DNA of 64,000 bases from Pyrodictiaceae archaeon (GCA_015521735.1 WANQ01000043.1:59187-123186); one strand, 5' to 3'; shown: positions 52,303 to 63,051, counted from the stretch's first letter. The notes: a model not told the origin generated them from the letters alone. Numbers and translations: made by a program.

Positions 52303-55300
52303 TTAGTTCTTAGAACTGGTTGCTAGTAGGTATTTCACGTAGTTTGCTCTAGAGCTTACTTCAATGTATTTTCTTAATGCTTCAACCTCTGTTTCCATTA
52401 ACTTACTATAGCCTTTATCCTTGATCTTAGATACTATTTTATGTATTTCCTCTATACGTGGAGGCTTAGGGTAATTGAATATTTTTACTGTAGCATCTAT
52501 TATTCTATCGTTTGGTGTTGATTCAAGCCATGTCCCCTTAATAGTATTTGACAGTTCTATTGAGGATTCCTCTATTATTGTTGGGAGCTTCCTTAACCTT
52601 GCTTTCCTAAGGCTGTAGGCCATGTTTTTTGATGGCACGATTATCTTGTAGTCCTCATAGTATAGTAGTTCGTCAACTATATTCTCTATTCTTCTAAGCT
52701 CTTCTGGAGGTTTTATTCCTGGAGCAGCAAGTATTAGATCCACATATGTGTAGTTTTCTTCTCCATCAAATACTGTTAATGCTACTAGTAGTCTTGGTAG
52801 GGAGAAAACGTCTCCTCTATCAATTTCCTCTATTATTGCGTCTACGACGGCTATTTTGAGTGCTCTACTAGGTTTAGGTATACTAGTTAATTTGTCGAGT
52901 AGTTCTACTTGTACTTCTCTATCCCTTAATATGTAGTCTATTGCTTTAGCCGCATACTCCTTTACTATACCCCAGTCTATGTTTAATGATAGGAAGTCTG
53001 CATAGGCTAGTTCATCTACTTGGTTAAGTAGTATTAGGTCTAGGTCGTCTGGAGTATATGATAATACTTTTCTCTTTACATCATACCAGTCTAGTGTGTT
53101 TATTAGATTGCATGCTTCTGGTTCATGTAGTTCAAAGAACTTTTTATCACCAACTTTTTCTACACCATACATTATTGTTTCAAAACCTATACCGTAGAGT
53201 CTTCTCAATACTATCATTATGTAGGCTAGTCCTAGTCTTAGTAGTGATGTATCTAGTGTTTCGTCTACTTCGTATATGTATCCGTAAGTGTAGTCACGGT
53301 ATTCGCCGTTAACAGTTGATGGGACGTATATGGTTTTCTTATCTCTTGTTACAACGTGTCTTCCCCCAATGCTTACTATTTTAGGTTTTTCTGAAGACAC
53401 TATCCATACTACGCGGTTAGGTACTTTTATTAATTGGCCAAAACCATTTCTTGGTGGATAGACTACGCAGTGTACGTGTGTCATTATCTTACCAGTTGCT
53501 AGGTCTTTAACTAGGCTTGGTTCTTCACCCCATCGTCTCTTAACTTCTATGTATTCTTCGTAGGCTTCTCCTAGTGCATCGTCTTCCCAGAACTTTATCT
53601 CCCATAAGGGTTTCTCGTAGACTGCTACAACTGTTCTTCTCTTACCTACTATGCGGTGTCTTATCACCATTGAATCACTTGAATAGTCTATGCATCCTAT
53701 TTGGAATCTTTCTACTAGGTCGCAGTGTCCTATTGGTTCGAGAGGTTTTACTCTATCTTTTGACTCAATGTATCGTTTTATACCGTAGGGTGGTGCGAAT
53801 TCGTAGAATCCTAGTCTATCCCATATCCATTTCAGCTTCTTTTTATTAACTCCATCCTTCTTCAATACTCCTACTTTCTTCAATACTTCTTCTTCTCCTT
53901 TATCTAGTTCTCCGGTAATGTATGGTGAGATCGTCTTGGCTATTCCTGTAAATAGTTTTATGTACATGTTGTCTTTATTGAATATTGTTTTCTCTAGGGG
54001 TAGGCTAAGCCATTTACGTAGTGCTTCTATTCCCTTGGATAAGAGTTCCCAATCCCATCTACTACCAGGTATTATTATTGTCTCCGTGAACGGTATGTGT
54101 TTTCTCCTACCCTTCCTACCCTCCCTCTGTATGAATTCTCTAACATCCTCTGGTAAGCCAAGGTGTACTATTCTTACAACTAACCCTATATCTATTCCCT
54201 GTGTTAGTGTTCTAGGACTAACTATCACTTTTACTTTCCCGGATCTAGCTTGTTCTTCTATTACTTCTCTTTGCTCCTTAGAAACTAGGTGGTGGTGTAC
54301 TGCTATTCTATCACTGTAGTGGGGATTTACATTCCTAACTCGTTTAGCTACTTCTTCTGCTCTAGCTATGCTTCTAGTAAAAACTATTGTTACGCCATCG
54401 TCGTCTAGGTACTTTGATATGATTTCAGCATAGTCTAGTCCTAGTCTTGGTACATTGTATCCTAGTGCTTCTAGGTATGATAGGACTCTATAGGGGTTCT
54501 TCTTAAACTCGTTGAAGTCTCTTAAAGCATTCAACACGTCTTCATCAACATCTCTACGGCCCTGTAATTCGCTGTAGAGATCCTTTATTTTACTCCATAT
54601 GTCTTCTAGCTTTTTACCTAGTACTATTACTAAGTGGTTTTCTACGTGGAATGGTTTACCATCAATTACTACGTAGTCTCTACCCGTTTTCTCTTTTAGG
54701 AATTCGCCTAGGTCTCTTGGGTTTGCTAGAGTAGCTGTTAGTATTACTACTTGGGGTTTTGTTTCTGATAGGTATGAGACTATATCTATCATGGCCATGA
54801 GTAATGCTAGGCTACGTGGTCCGTAGAAGTCTAGTTCGTCTATTACTATTAGGTTTAGCCTACGTAGTACTGGTTCAAGTAGACTAGTTGAGGGTTTTAC
54901 TATGTATTTTTTAACCTCGTGTAGTAGGAATGCTGGGTTAGTTATGATTAGCTGTGACTCTATTATTCTTCTGCGAAGCCATGGTAAACCGTATTCTTTC
55001 ATATACTTGTCTCTTCTAGGTGCATCTAGTTGGAGCACTTTTACTCCAACAGCATCTGCGTAAGCTGTTATTCTCCTAACCTGGTCATTTGATAATGCTA
55101 GTGTTGGATAAACTGCTATTGCATTGAAGTCACTATCACTTCGAGCTTTTTTCAGAAAGTATATTATCCACGCTTCCGTTTTACCAGAGCCAGTACCAGA
55201 ACGTAAGATAATGTTCTTGCCTTCTAATAATTCTTTGTAAGCTCTATATTGGTGGGTATACAGCTTACTGGACGCTATATCTATACTTCCTATATTCTTG

Positions 55301-55431
55301 AATTCTGGTATTATATCTGTGAAGCTAACATTTACTCTATCGGGCTCCACAGCTGGCTCAGTCTCACATACTATGCTATAACCCAGTAATTCTAGAGTTG
55401 TCCTGCTATCAGTGATCTTCAAGACCGCCAT
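52303..55431 (-). CDS. Large SF2 helicase, COG1205/Hrq1-YprA-like
   Basis: The 1042-residue protein has the SF2 core near the N-terminus: YTHQYRAYKELLEGKNIIL, Walker A GTGSGKT (79-85), DELD (Walker B), a TATLANP motif III, then TIVFTRSIARAEE, TQGIDIG and QREGRKGRR (motifs IV-VI). About 550 residues of helical C-terminal region follow; a WIWDRLGFYEFAPPYGIKRY segment recalls COG1205 helicases, which often carry DUF1998, but the Cys cluster of DUF1998 is missing. It probably unwinds DNA in repair. It stands alone on the minus strand, 90 bases upstream of moaA. Confidence 0.85.
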   Translation of the reverse strand: MAVLKITDSRTTLELLGYSIVCETEPAVEPDRVNVSFTDIIPEFKNIGSIDIASSKLYTHQYRAYKELLEGKNIILRSGTGSGKTEAWIIYFLKKARSDSDFNAIAVYPTLALSNDQVRRITAYADAVGVKVLQLDAPRRDKYMKEYGLPWLRRRIIESQLIITNPAFLLHEVKKYIVKPSTSLLEPVLRRLNLIVIDELDFYGPRSLALLMAMIDIVSYLSETKPQVVILTATLANPRDLGEFLKEKTGRDYVVIDGKPFHVENHLVIVLGKKLEDIWSKIKDLYSELQGRRDVDEDVLNALRDFNEFKKNPYRVLSYLEALGYNVPRLGLDYAEIISKYLDDDGVTIVFTRSIARAEEVAKRVRNVNPHYSDRIAVHHHLVSKEQREVIEEQARSGKVKVIVSPRTLTQGIDIGLVVRIVHLGLPEDVREFIQREGRKGRRKHIPFTETIIIPGSRWDWELLSKGIEALRKWLSLPLEKTIFNKDNMYIKLFTGIAKTISPYITGELDKGEEEVLKKVGVLKKDGVNKKKLKWIWDRLGFYEFAPPYGIKRYIESKDRVKPLEPIGHCDLVERFQIGCIDYSSDSMVIRHRIVGKRRTVVAVYEKPLWEIKFWEDDALGEAYEEYIEVKRRWGEEPSLVKDLATGKIMTHVHCVVYPPRNGFGQLIKVPNRVVWIVSSEKPKIVSIGGRHVVTRDKKTIYVPSTVNGEYRDYTYGYIYEVDETLDTSLLRLGLAYIMIVLRRLYGIGFETIMYGVEKVGDKKFFELHEPEACNLINTLDWYDVKRKVLSYTPDDLDLILLNQVDELAYADFLSLNIDWGIVKEYAAKAIDYILRDREVQVELLDKLTSIPKPSRALKIAVVDAIIEEIDRGDVFSLPRLLVALTVFDGEENYTYVDLILAAPGIKPPEELRRIENIVDELLYYEDYKIIVPSKNMAYSLRKARLRKLPTIIEESSIELSNTIKGTWLESTPNDRIIDATVKIFNYPKPPRIEEIHKIVSKIKDKGYSKLMETEVEALRKYIEVSSRANYVKYLLATSSKN

Positions 55432-55485
55432 CCTTACAATGCATAGTTGTCCTCATTAATACACTCCTAGATATTATAGCAGATT

Positions 55486-56523
55486 CTAAATATTATTCCT
55501 CTTGGGCCTCACAAGTTCTCTTATAGTCATTATGTTAATTGTTGACTCAACAATATCAAGACTATATGCTCTAATCCTCCTTATACTATCGAGTATTAAA
55601 TGCATTTCAGGGAATCCTGTAAGATTGATAATGTTTTGTCTTACATGTTCCTCGGATCTCTTCAGCTCTTTGACTAATACTAGAACTTTGTTTACATAGC
55701 GTTTATCCATGTTTCTAAACCCTCTAATAGCGTTTACGTATGTTTCTCTCGTTTTACTAAATAAGTTCACTATTTGATCTGTTATTATTATCCTCTTAGC
55801 TGCTTTCAGCATATTTTTAGATATAAGGACAGCGTGGTCAGCTATTCTTTCAATACTCTTTACAGATATGACTACGTATAAGGCTTCTGGTAAAGCTGTT
55901 AAACCTAGCTGTGAAGGACTTAGCTCACCTAATAGTAGCTGGTTTAGCTGTCTCATGATTAATAAGAAGAGCTTGTCAACTACATCGTCTCTCTCAATGA
56001 TACTCTTAAGTATCCCCTCATCATATCGTATCAGGGTTCTTTCCACATCCTCTAGCATAGACCTAGTAGTATTCATCATTTTCTCTAACGCTTCAGACAT
56101 CGTAAGCGACGAGGTATTTATAACGGAATATAATGTTAGCTCGTTAGCCCTCTCCTCAAGTACTTCAAGTCCTATAGCCTTACTTTTAGCAGAATCTATG
56201 ATCCCACGTACAGCGTTGATGTCTACGTCCTTGTACCTTACCTTGATCACATTGTATCCAGCAAGATAAGCTGATAGAATCTCTATTATAGCGGTATTAA
56301 TATTGTCCGGGTTAACCTCGACCTCCTTGACCTTTATGCTTGTTTCTAGCCTAGTATATGGTGGTATTATCCTAAGCGTATAGTCTGGTAGGATATCGAT
56401 TAAGACTTCTGAACCTTGTGTTAACCCTACATTCCTTGCCCACTCCTTGGGTAAGGATATTATGAATGTTGAGCCACCAGTTACCTGTACTTTTCTCCTA
56501 ATAACGTTGCCCATGCTAAACAC
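55486..56523 (-). CDS. AbrB-PhoU phosphate uptake regulator
   Basis: Residues 6-50 form the AbrB-type DNA-binding domain (VTGGSTFIISLPKEWARNVGL as two strands and a turn). The rest is PhoU-like with two helical repeats, ending in ELVRPKRNNI. It is divergent from pstS, separated by 151 bases containing TATA boxes for both directions, so it probably controls the phosphate importer. The start is GTG at 56523 or ATG at 56514; a TATA-like GACTATATACTG at about 56549-56560 favours a nearly leaderless mRNA. Confidence 0.9.
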   Translation of the reverse strand: MFSMGNVIRRKVQVTGGSTFIISLPKEWARNVGLTQGSEVLIDILPDYTLRIIPPYTRLETSIKVKEVEVNPDNINTAIIEILSAYLAGYNVIKVRYKDVDINAVRGIIDSAKSKAIGLEVLEERANELTLYSVINTSSLTMSEALEKMMNTTRSMLEDVERTLIRYDEGILKSIIERDDVVDKLFLLIMRQLNQLLLGELSPSQLGLTALPEALYVVISVKSIERIADHAVLISKNMLKAAKRIIITDQIVNLFSKTRETYVNAIRGFRNMDKRYVNKVLVLVKELKRSEEHVRQNIINLTGFPEMHLILDSIRRIRAYSLDIVESTINIMTIRELVRPKRNNI

Positions 56524-56627
56524 CTTGACCTACACTCATTGGATTGTCAGTATATAGTCTGTATGCCAGCTATATATACCTATATACCTATTTAACATTT
56601 CTATATTCAATACATGCTCTGTAGGTA

Positions 56628-56640
56628 AGGATTATATAGA
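56628..56640 (+). promoter_or_regulatory. TATA box of pstS
   Basis: GGATTATATAGAT is centred near 56635 and predicts transcription from about 56661, with GAGGT at 56662-56666 eight bases before the GTG start at 56675. The gap 56524-56674 also has several TATATA words serving the divergent regulator. Confidence 0.55.
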
Positions 56641-56674
56641 TCATAGCGATAAGGGGGACACGAGGTAATAGAGG

Positions 56675-57796
56675 GTGATCCGTAACAAAGTACTGGGAGC
56701 CGCTATAATTGTATTCGTAGTAGTTGCAACGGTCTTGATAATCTATGGTCTAGGCTTAGTGCAGGGGGGTAGCGTAGAGAGCTTGAATAAGATGGTCCAT
56801 CTAAGAGGGTCTGGTGCAACATTTCTTCAACCACAACTTGAAGCATGGGTTCAGGAATTCATGAAAGAGTATGGCAATATCGTAATAGAGTACCAAGGCG
56901 TAGGTAGTGGTGCTGGTCAAGAACAGTTCTTTAAGGGTCTAACAGACTTTTGTGGAAGCGATCCTCCTCTTAGTCATGAGAAATGGTTAGAATACAAGGG
57001 TAAGGTATTACAGTTACCAGTTATACTTGGAGCAGTTGTAATAGTATACAATGTACCCGAGATACCGAAGAGTGTACACTTGAATCTTAGTGGTGAAGTC
57101 CTAGCACTAATATATAAAGGCGAGATAGAGTACTGGGATGATCCTCGTATAAAGGAGCTTAACCCTGGATTAGCTGATAAGTTACCTCATGAGGAAATCA
57201 TAGTAGTTCATCGCTCAGATGCAAGTGGCACTACACAAATATTCACAACATTTCTACATAAAGCAGCACCTGAAATATGGCCTATTGAACTAGTAGGGAA
57301 GACCATTGATTGGCCCGTAGATAAAGTGGGTAGAGGTGTAGGCGGTAAAGGTAATCCGGGTGTTACAGCCAATGTCATTAACACAAAGTACTCTATAGGA
57401 TACGTGGAACTTGCATATGCGTTAAAAAACAATCTAACTATAGCAGCGATAAGGAATAGAGAAGGAGTATTTGTGCTACCATCCACCGAGACCATACAAT
57501 CAGCAGCAAAACATGCATTAAAGACAAAGCTTATACCTATCTCGCCCGATGGTGATTTCTGCAAGGAACTAGATGCAATAGTATATGCACCTGGAAAGAA
57601 CTCGTATCCGTTAACAGCATTCTCACATATATTCGTGTGGAAGACCTATGAGGATAAGGCTAAGGCTGAAGCATTAAAGAGGTTTATCGAATGGATATAC
57701 ACTAAGGGATCCAAGTACATAATTGAAGGCTATGTAGCTGTACCAGAGGAAATTAAGAGTATAGGATTGAAAGCAGTAGAATTAATTGAAGGCTAG
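56675..57796 (+). CDS. pstS: Phosphate-binding protein
   Basis: An N-terminal membrane helix (about 7-27) anchors the protein, in place of a lipobox. The binding fold starts at VHLRGSGATFLQPQLEAW, and SDASGTTQIFTTFL carries the phosphate-binding Ser/Thr/Gly loop. GSGAGQEQF and GGKGNPGVTANV are also typical of PstS. It captures phosphate outside the cell. Start GTG at 56675. pstC follows after 16 bases. Confidence 0.95.
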   Translation: MIRNKVLGAAIIVFVVVATVLIIYGLGLVQGGSVESLNKMVHLRGSGATFLQPQLEAWVQEFMKEYGNIVIEYQGVGSGAGQEQFFKGLTDFCGSDPPLSHEKWLEYKGKVLQLPVILGAVVIVYNVPEIPKSVHLNLSGEVLALIYKGEIEYWDDPRIKELNPGLADKLPHEEIIVVHRSDASGTTQIFTTFLHKAAPEIWPIELVGKTIDWPVDKVGRGVGGKGNPGVTANVINTKYSIGYVELAYALKNNLTIAAIRNREGVFVLPSTETIQSAAKHALKTKLIPISPDGDFCKELDAIVYAPGKNSYPLTAFSHIFVWKTYEDKAKAEALKRFIEWIYTKGSKYIIEGYVAVPEEIKSIGLKAVELIEG

Positions 57797-57812
57797 ATAG
57801 GGAGTCCAAGTA

Positions 57813-58751
57813 ATGACATCTATTCCTAGAAGCGATAAACTATTTTTCTACGCACTACTTCCATTTGCAGGTATAGTTCTGTCAATCTTTATTCTTTTAC
57901 TTAAGATTCTTGTAGAGAATTCTCTACCAATATTCATACGTGAAGGCTTAGGATTTATAACCTCGAATATTTGGAGACCATCAGAGACTAATTCTAGAAT
58001 AGAATACTATGGTATATTATCGCCGATAGTGGGAACCTTCTATACCTCCTTAATAGCATTAATACTCGCGCTTCCAGCTTCTATAGCGTTGACAGTATTC
58101 GTGAACGAGTATGTACCTCATCGTTTCAAGATCCTTATTGTAAACCTGATAGAGGTTATGGCAGGATTACCTACTGTACTGTATGGTTTATGGGGGGCCT
58201 TCATATTTGCACCATTACTAAAAGACTACGTTATGGTGCCCCTGAATAATTACTTTTGGTTTATACCCATATTCTCATGTAAGCCTACTACACCTTCAAC
58301 TATGTTCACAGCTAGTGTGATACTAGCCATAATGGTTACACCGTTCATAACCAGCGTTATAAGAGAAGCATATGAGGCCATACCACTGAGTTATCGTGAA
58401 GCAGCTTTAGGTATAGGTACTACTAAGTATGAGTACGTCAAGATAATGTTAACTATGATAAAGCCAGCTATACTAGCAGCAGTTCTACTAGGATTTGGTA
58501 GAGTAGCAGGTGAAACCATAGCTGTCTCCATGACCATTGGTAACAGCTTCTCATTATCAATGTGTCTATTTGAGCCAGGATATACTATATCTTCTCTCAT
58601 AGCTAACCAGTTCGGTAACGCAGGATTCTACCATTACATGACATACGCGTTGTATGGTGCAGGATTCATATTATTGATAATAGGCTTGACCTTGAACTCC
58701 ATAGGCTTATATATCTTAGTGAGGTGGAGAAAAAGCCTTGAAGAGACTTGA
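57813..58751 (+). CDS. pstC: Phosphate ABC transporter permease PstC
   Basis: A 312-residue permease with six membrane helices and the PstC text GTFYTSLIALILALPASI, EVMAGLPTVLYGLWG and SYREAALGIGTTKYEYVKI (the ATPase-contact loop). It forms the channel with PstA. Its end overlaps the pstA start by 14 bases. Confidence 0.95.
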   Translation: MTSIPRSDKLFFYALLPFAGIVLSIFILLLKILVENSLPIFIREGLGFITSNIWRPSETNSRIEYYGILSPIVGTFYTSLIALILALPASIALTVFVNEYVPHRFKILIVNLIEVMAGLPTVLYGLWGAFIFAPLLKDYVMVPLNNYFWFIPIFSCKPTTPSTMFTASVILAIMVTPFITSVIREAYEAIPLSYREAALGIGTTKYEYVKIMLTMIKPAILAAVLLGFGRVAGETIAVSMTIGNSFSLSMCLFEPGYTISSLIANQFGNAGFYHYMTYALYGAGFILLIIGLTLNSIGLYILVRWRKSLEET

Positions 58752-59589
58752 TCGTAGAATAATCATGGATAGGTTCTTCAAGTATCTTGTCATAGTAATA
58801 TCACTTATAGCGCTCATGCCACTATTCTATATAATTACATCAATACTTGTCCATGGAGGAAGTACAGTATTAAAGGCTGGTATAAGTTTCCTCTACGAGC
58901 CGCCACCTTCACCACTCTCAACTAATGTAGGTGGTATAGGCCCTTCTCTATTAGGCACAATTCTATTAATGACGATAACAATCATTATAGGGTTACCATT
59001 AGCGTTCTTTACAGCAGTCTTAGCAGTGGAGTATCCTAATAGTATAATAGCTAAGTTCGTAGGCATACTTACTCGCTCATTCATTGAGATACCAACTATA
59101 CTCATAGGCGTACTCGTCTACACCATAATGGTTTTACCCATGGGTAGATTCTCAGCTATAGCTGGTGCTATAGCATTGGCACTTGTCTCTCTTCCATACA
59201 TGTACACTCACATTGAGAATGCTTTAGCCTCTATTCCCTGGATTTACCGTGAAGCGGCTTATGGGTTAGGTTTAACTAAGCCTAAAGCGCTCTTCCACAT
59301 ATTTATGGGTATTGCTCGTAGAGGTATAGTTGCTGGCATCCTCATAGGTTTAGCTAAAGCCAGTGGTGAAACAGCTCCCCTACTATTCACTATTGGTGGT
59401 AGTAGGCATTCATACTTCCAAGGACTTGATAAACCTATTGACGCTATACCATTACTCATATACGAATTTGCTCAAACACCCTACAATATATACCATGAAG
59501 TTGCCTGGGGTGCTGCATTAATCCTTCTCCTAATATACCTTGGAGTATTCGCTACATTAAGACTCCTTGTAAAGAAGGTGGAACTATGA
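58738..59589 (+). CDS. pstA: Phosphate ABC transporter permease PstA
   Basis: A 283-residue permease with [26 protein letters not shown] and [17 protein letters not shown] (contact loop). Six membrane helices. Start at 58738 is TTG, within pstC, with AGAAAAAG before it; the ATG at 58765 (MDRFFKYL) is an alternative start. It overlaps pstB by four bases. Confidence 0.95.
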   Translation: MKRLDRRIIMDRFFKYLVIVISLIALMPLFYIITSILVHGGSTVLKAGISFLYEPPPSPLSTNVGGIGPSLLGTILLMTITIIIGLPLAFFTAVLAVEYPNSIIAKFVGILTRSFIEIPTILIGVLVYTIMVLPMGRFSAIAGAIALALVSLPYMYTHIENALASIPWIYREAAYGLGLTKPKALFHIFMGIARRGIVAGILIGLAKASGETAPLLFTIGGSRHSYFQGLDKPIDAIPLLIYEFAQTPYNIYHEVAWGAALILLLIYLGVFATLRLLVKKVEL

Positions 59590-60338
59590 AGTACATCGTT
59601 GATATCAAGTGTTTGAGTGTTTACATTAAGGGAAAGAAGATACTCGAGTGTATTGATCTTAAGATCCCTAGAAACTCTATCTTCACGATAATGGGTCCAA
59701 GTGGTTCAGGTAAGAGTACCCTTTTAAGAGTAATTAATAGGTTAATAGACCTAATACCCTACGCTAAAGTCGAAGGTAAAGTGTACGTATTTGGTATGAA
59801 TATATACAATGTTGACCCCTATATCCTGCGTAAACAAATAGGAATGGTATTCCAGACACCTAATCCATTTCCACATCTAAGTATATACGATAATGTCGCA
59901 CTAGGTGCGAAACTTAACGGTGTAGCTAGGAACAAGGATGAGCTAGATAAGATAGTTGAATGGGCTCTAAGGAAAGCCATGTTATGGGATGAAGTTAAGG
60001 ATAGACTACGCGAGCCTCCATCAAAACTAAGTGGTGGTCAAAGACAAAGACTATGCCTTGCTCGAGCACTAGCTATTAAACCTAAACTCCTACTACTCGA
60101 TGAACCTACAGCTAACATAGACCCAGTTAACACACGTAAAATAGAGGAAACCCTAACATCACTAAAGAATGAAATGACCATAGTCATGGTAACTCACTCT
60201 CCACATCAAGCAGCACGTATATCCGATTACATAGCATTCCTCTACATGGGCAAACTAATTGAATGGGGACCTTCTAGTCAGATACTTATTAGACCAAGAA
60301 GCAAGCTTACAGAAAAGTTCCTTAGAGGTGAAATATGA
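59586..60338 (+). CDS. pstB: Phosphate ABC transporter ATPase
   Basis: The 250-residue ATPase has Walker [10 protein letters not shown], the Pst-specific [42 protein letters not shown], Walker [13 protein letters not shown] and [10 protein letters not shown]. It powers PstA/PstC. The first ATG at 59586 overlaps pstA by four bases. Confidence 0.96.
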   Translation: MKYIVDIKCLSVYIKGKKILECIDLKIPRNSIFTIMGPSGSGKSTLLRVINRLIDLIPYAKVEGKVYVFGMNIYNVDPYILRKQIGMVFQTPNPFPHLSIYDNVALGAKLNGVARNKDELDKIVEWALRKAMLWDEVKDRLREPPSKLSGGQRQRLCLARALAIKPKLLLLDEPTANIDPVNTRKIEETLTSLKNEMTIVMVTHSPHQAARISDYIAFLYMGKLIEWGPSSQILIRPRSKLTEKFLRGEI

Positions 60339-60339
60339 G

Positions 60340-60966
60340 TTGAACGAGTATATTGAAGAAGAGACAAGGAGACTAATCAGAATACTACATGACATGTACA
60401 GTATAGTAGAGGAAATCTTAGACTACACAATAAAGCTGTTTGAGGAAAAAGATGAAGCTACACGAAGTATTTTCAGGAATAGTATAGAGAGATTAGTTAG
60501 TGCAGTAGATATTCTCAGACGCGATGCATTCACCAAAGCACTATTATTCATAGCTAAATTCCAGCCTCTAGGAAGAGAGCTAAGATTCATTGAAGCATAC
60601 ATAAGTGTATGCTACGATGTTTACAGAATCAGTAGATATTGTAAAGAGATAAGTAGAATAGATAGTATAATAGATAGCCTCAGCTCAGAACTATTCAAAG
60701 ATCTCCGTGAAGGACTAGAATGGGCTAAATCGATGGTTAAATTAGCTACTCAAAGCTTTATTGAAAATAACGTGAACAATGCTAAGAGGGTCCTAGACAT
60801 GGATAACAAGCTTGATAACCTCTATGTGGGTTACTTGAAGAAACTTAAATCTATGGAGGCAGTGCCAAAGTACTATGCCATTAAGATCGTTATTGCGAGA
60901 CATGTTGAACGTATAGGTGATCACGCAACATACATTGCTAGGTATATTCTAGATCTTGAAAAATAG
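60340..60966 (+). CDS. phoU: PhoU phosphate signalling protein
   Basis: A helical protein with the PhoU repeats and metal-type motif RHVERIGDHATYIARYI near its end. A longer frame reaches back to 60259 inside pstB, but its first 27 codons match nothing in PhoU. TTG at 60340 directly follows the pstB stop (60336-60338) and has GAGGTG nine bases before it, so I choose that start (208 residues). It lacks the AbrB domain of the other two PhoU-like proteins and likely signals through PstB. Confidence 0.92.
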   Translation: MNEYIEEETRRLIRILHDMYSIVEEILDYTIKLFEEKDEATRSIFRNSIERLVSAVDILRRDAFTKALLFIAKFQPLGRELRFIEAYISVCYDVYRISRYCKEISRIDSIIDSLSSELFKDLREGLEWAKSMVKLATQSFIENNVNNAKRVLDMDNKLDNLYVGYLKKLKSMEAVPKYYAIKIVIARHVERIGDHATYIARYILDLEK

Positions 60967-61007
60967 TGATCACAAGAGTAAAATAGATGTAGTAGAGGTG
61001 ATATTCC

Positions 61008-62285
61008 TTATTGTGTTTGCTTCTTGTATTTTTCTACTAATTCTTTAGCGTAGTCGAATCTTATTCTTCCTTCTCTAACCATTTGTTCTGCTACCTTGTC
61101 TATTAGTTCTCCTGTTGCACCTGCCATTATTGCTAGATTCTTTGCGTGAAGCTTCATGTGTCCTCTCTGTATTCCCTCAGTTACTAGTGCTCTTAGTGCT
61201 GCTAGGTTTTGTGCTAGTCCTACAGCCGCCATTATTTCTGCTAGCTCGCTTGCCTTCTTTACTCCTAGTATCTTTAATGCTATTCTTGCTATTGGGTGTA
61301 CTTTTACTGCTCCACCAACTATTCCTATCTGTAATGGTATTTCTAGAGTTCCTACAAGATTGCCTTCACTATCCATATCCCATATGCTTAATGGCTTATA
61401 CGTACCCGTTCTTGAAGCGTAGGCGTGTATTCCTGCTTCTATTGCTCTATGGTCTTGGGCTGTTGCTAGTGCTACAGCTATTATACCATTCATTATCCCC
61501 TTGTTATGTGTTACTGCTCTAAAGGGATCAGCTTCAGCTAATGCGCTTGCATCAACTATTTTCTCTACTACCTCTCTACCCCCAACTGCTTCTGGAGGTG
61601 CTTTAGCCCATGCTCTTACTAGTCGGTAGACTGCGTAGTTTGATATTATTCTTAGCCTTGCTTCGCCACCAGTAATTTTCTCTAGTATTGGTGCTACTGC
61701 TTCAGCCATAGTGTTGACTGCGTTAGCACCCATAGCGTCTAGTACATCAACTATTAGGTGAACTACTATTGCTGGCCCACGTCTTGTCTCTACTACTCTT
61801 ACCTCTACATCTCTTGCACCACCACCTAGCTTTACTAGAACAGGGTCTTGCTGGTTAGCATGGTCTATTATCTCGTTTTTCTTTTCAAGAATCTTGAAAG
61901 CCTTATAGTGAGGTGAATCTACTTTAACCAAATGTATTTGGCCTATCATGTACTGTGGTCCAGCTTTAGCTATAATCCCGTCTCCTCCACGTAGCATTTT
62001 AGCAGCATTACTAGCTGCTGCAACAACACTACTCTCCTCTATAACCATGGGTACAAGGTAGTCTCTACCATTAATTCTAAAATTCGTTGCAATCGCGAAT
62101 GGATACGTCATACCCCCTATAACGTTTTCTATCATAGCATCAGCTATCTTAGGATCAAGATTACCAAACCTTCTCAACAACTCTACTTCTTCATCACTAA
62201 GATTAGCCCACTCCTTAACTATCTTTAACCTCTCCTCTATTGGTAGCTTATAGAATCCTGGTATACGTGAAGAACGTTGAGCCAA
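61008..62285 (-). CDS. HMG-CoA reductase, class II-like
   Basis: The 425-residue enzyme matches the degradative/class II type: SSRIPGFYKLPIEERL at the N-terminus, IGGMTYPFAIATNF, a catalytic Glu in VIEESSVVAAAS, KGIMNGIIAVALATAQDHRA with the catalytic Lys and Asp, and a C-terminal His in HMKLHAKNLAI. It converts HMG-CoA to mevalonate for archaeal lipid isoprenoids. Most Thermoproteota carry class I, so class II here is notable and may have come by transfer. It stands alone, downstream of and convergent with phoU. Confidence 0.92.
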   Translation of the reverse strand: MAQRSSRIPGFYKLPIEERLKIVKEWANLSDEEVELLRRFGNLDPKIADAMIENVIGGMTYPFAIATNFRINGRDYLVPMVIEESSVVAAASNAAKMLRGGDGIIAKAGPQYMIGQIHLVKVDSPHYKAFKILEKKNEIIDHANQQDPVLVKLGGGARDVEVRVVETRRGPAIVVHLIVDVLDAMGANAVNTMAEAVAPILEKITGGEARLRIISNYAVYRLVRAWAKAPPEAVGGREVVEKIVDASALAEADPFRAVTHNKGIMNGIIAVALATAQDHRAIEAGIHAYASRTGTYKPLSIWDMDSEGNLVGTLEIPLQIGIVGGAVKVHPIARIALKILGVKKASELAEIMAAVGLAQNLAALRALVTEGIQRGHMKLHAKNLAIMAGATGELIDKVAEQMVREGRIRFDYAKELVEKYKKQTQ

Positions 62286-62439
62286 GACCTACTACCCAGT
62301 ATACCTGTCTACGCATCAGGATATAAAGGTATAGACTCTCTAAGTAGTGTAAAGACTTATCCACTAACCACTTATTAATAGTCTTAGCTAAAACGGTATT
62401 AGTTAATAGAGGATACAAGATAGTACAGGGTGTAGAAGG

Positions 62440-63051
62440 ATGAGTAGAGTACACCTAGTATTTGATATGGATGGAACAATTATGCAAATACCAGTAGAAT
62501 GGAGTAAAGTGTTAAGTGAACTAGAAGATCTATTAGGATATAAGTTATCTGGAATACTCCCCATTCTACGTAAACTATATGGTACACCACTGTATAGGAG
62601 CATTAACTCAGTAATAGAAAAATACGAGTTAAAAGCAATTAACAAGATTAGAGTACTAGACGACTCACCTAGAGTACTAGTAGAATTATCTAAGAAGTAC
62701 CCCATACACTTAGTCACAATGCAGTCACGCAGGGTAGCTCAAAAAGCATTAGAGCTAATGGGGATAGCTAGTATACCATTAACGCTAGTAACTAGAGATG
62801 AAGCAGGATTTAGAGAAACACAACTAAAACTAGTAATGAACAAGCATAATCTAAGGCCTTCCCAAGTAGTCTTCATAGCAGATAAAGTACTCGACATGTG
62901 CATAGCCTATAAACTAGGAGTTCAAGGCATACTAGTCGCAAGAAAAGACTTTAACCCTCAAATATCCTCAACAGATAACTTAATAGAAGACCTTGAAACC
63001 CTAGGCATAATTATAGTCGAGAACTTAAGAGAACTACTAACACTACTTTAA
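62440..63051 (+). CDS. HAD-superfamily hydrolase
   Basis: The 203-residue protein begins with the nucleophile motif VFDMDGTIM (about residues 6-14). LVTMQSR (motif II Thr-like) follows, then a Lys in the VAQKALE region and a third motif around VVFIADKVLDM where the acidic pair is reduced to Asp-Lys. Phosphoglycolate-phosphatase-like enzymes are closest in layout. The altered third motif may weaken metal binding. It is a single gene with GAAGG before the ATG. Confidence 0.88.
   Translation: MSRVHLVFDMDGTIMQIPVEWSKVLSELEDLLGYKLSGILPILRKLYGTPLYRSINSVIEKYELKAINKIRVLDDSPRVLVELSKKYPIHLVTMQSRRVAQKALELMGIASIPLTLVTRDEAGFRETQLKLVMNKHNLRPSQVVFIADKVLDMCIAYKLGVQGILVARKDFNPQISSTDNLIEDLETLGIIIVENLRELLTLL

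Noticed and set aside
60259-60339. N-terminal extension of PhoU into pstB
   Set aside because: The 27 extra residues do not resemble PhoU, and a TTG with a well-spaced GAGGTG follows the pstB stop.
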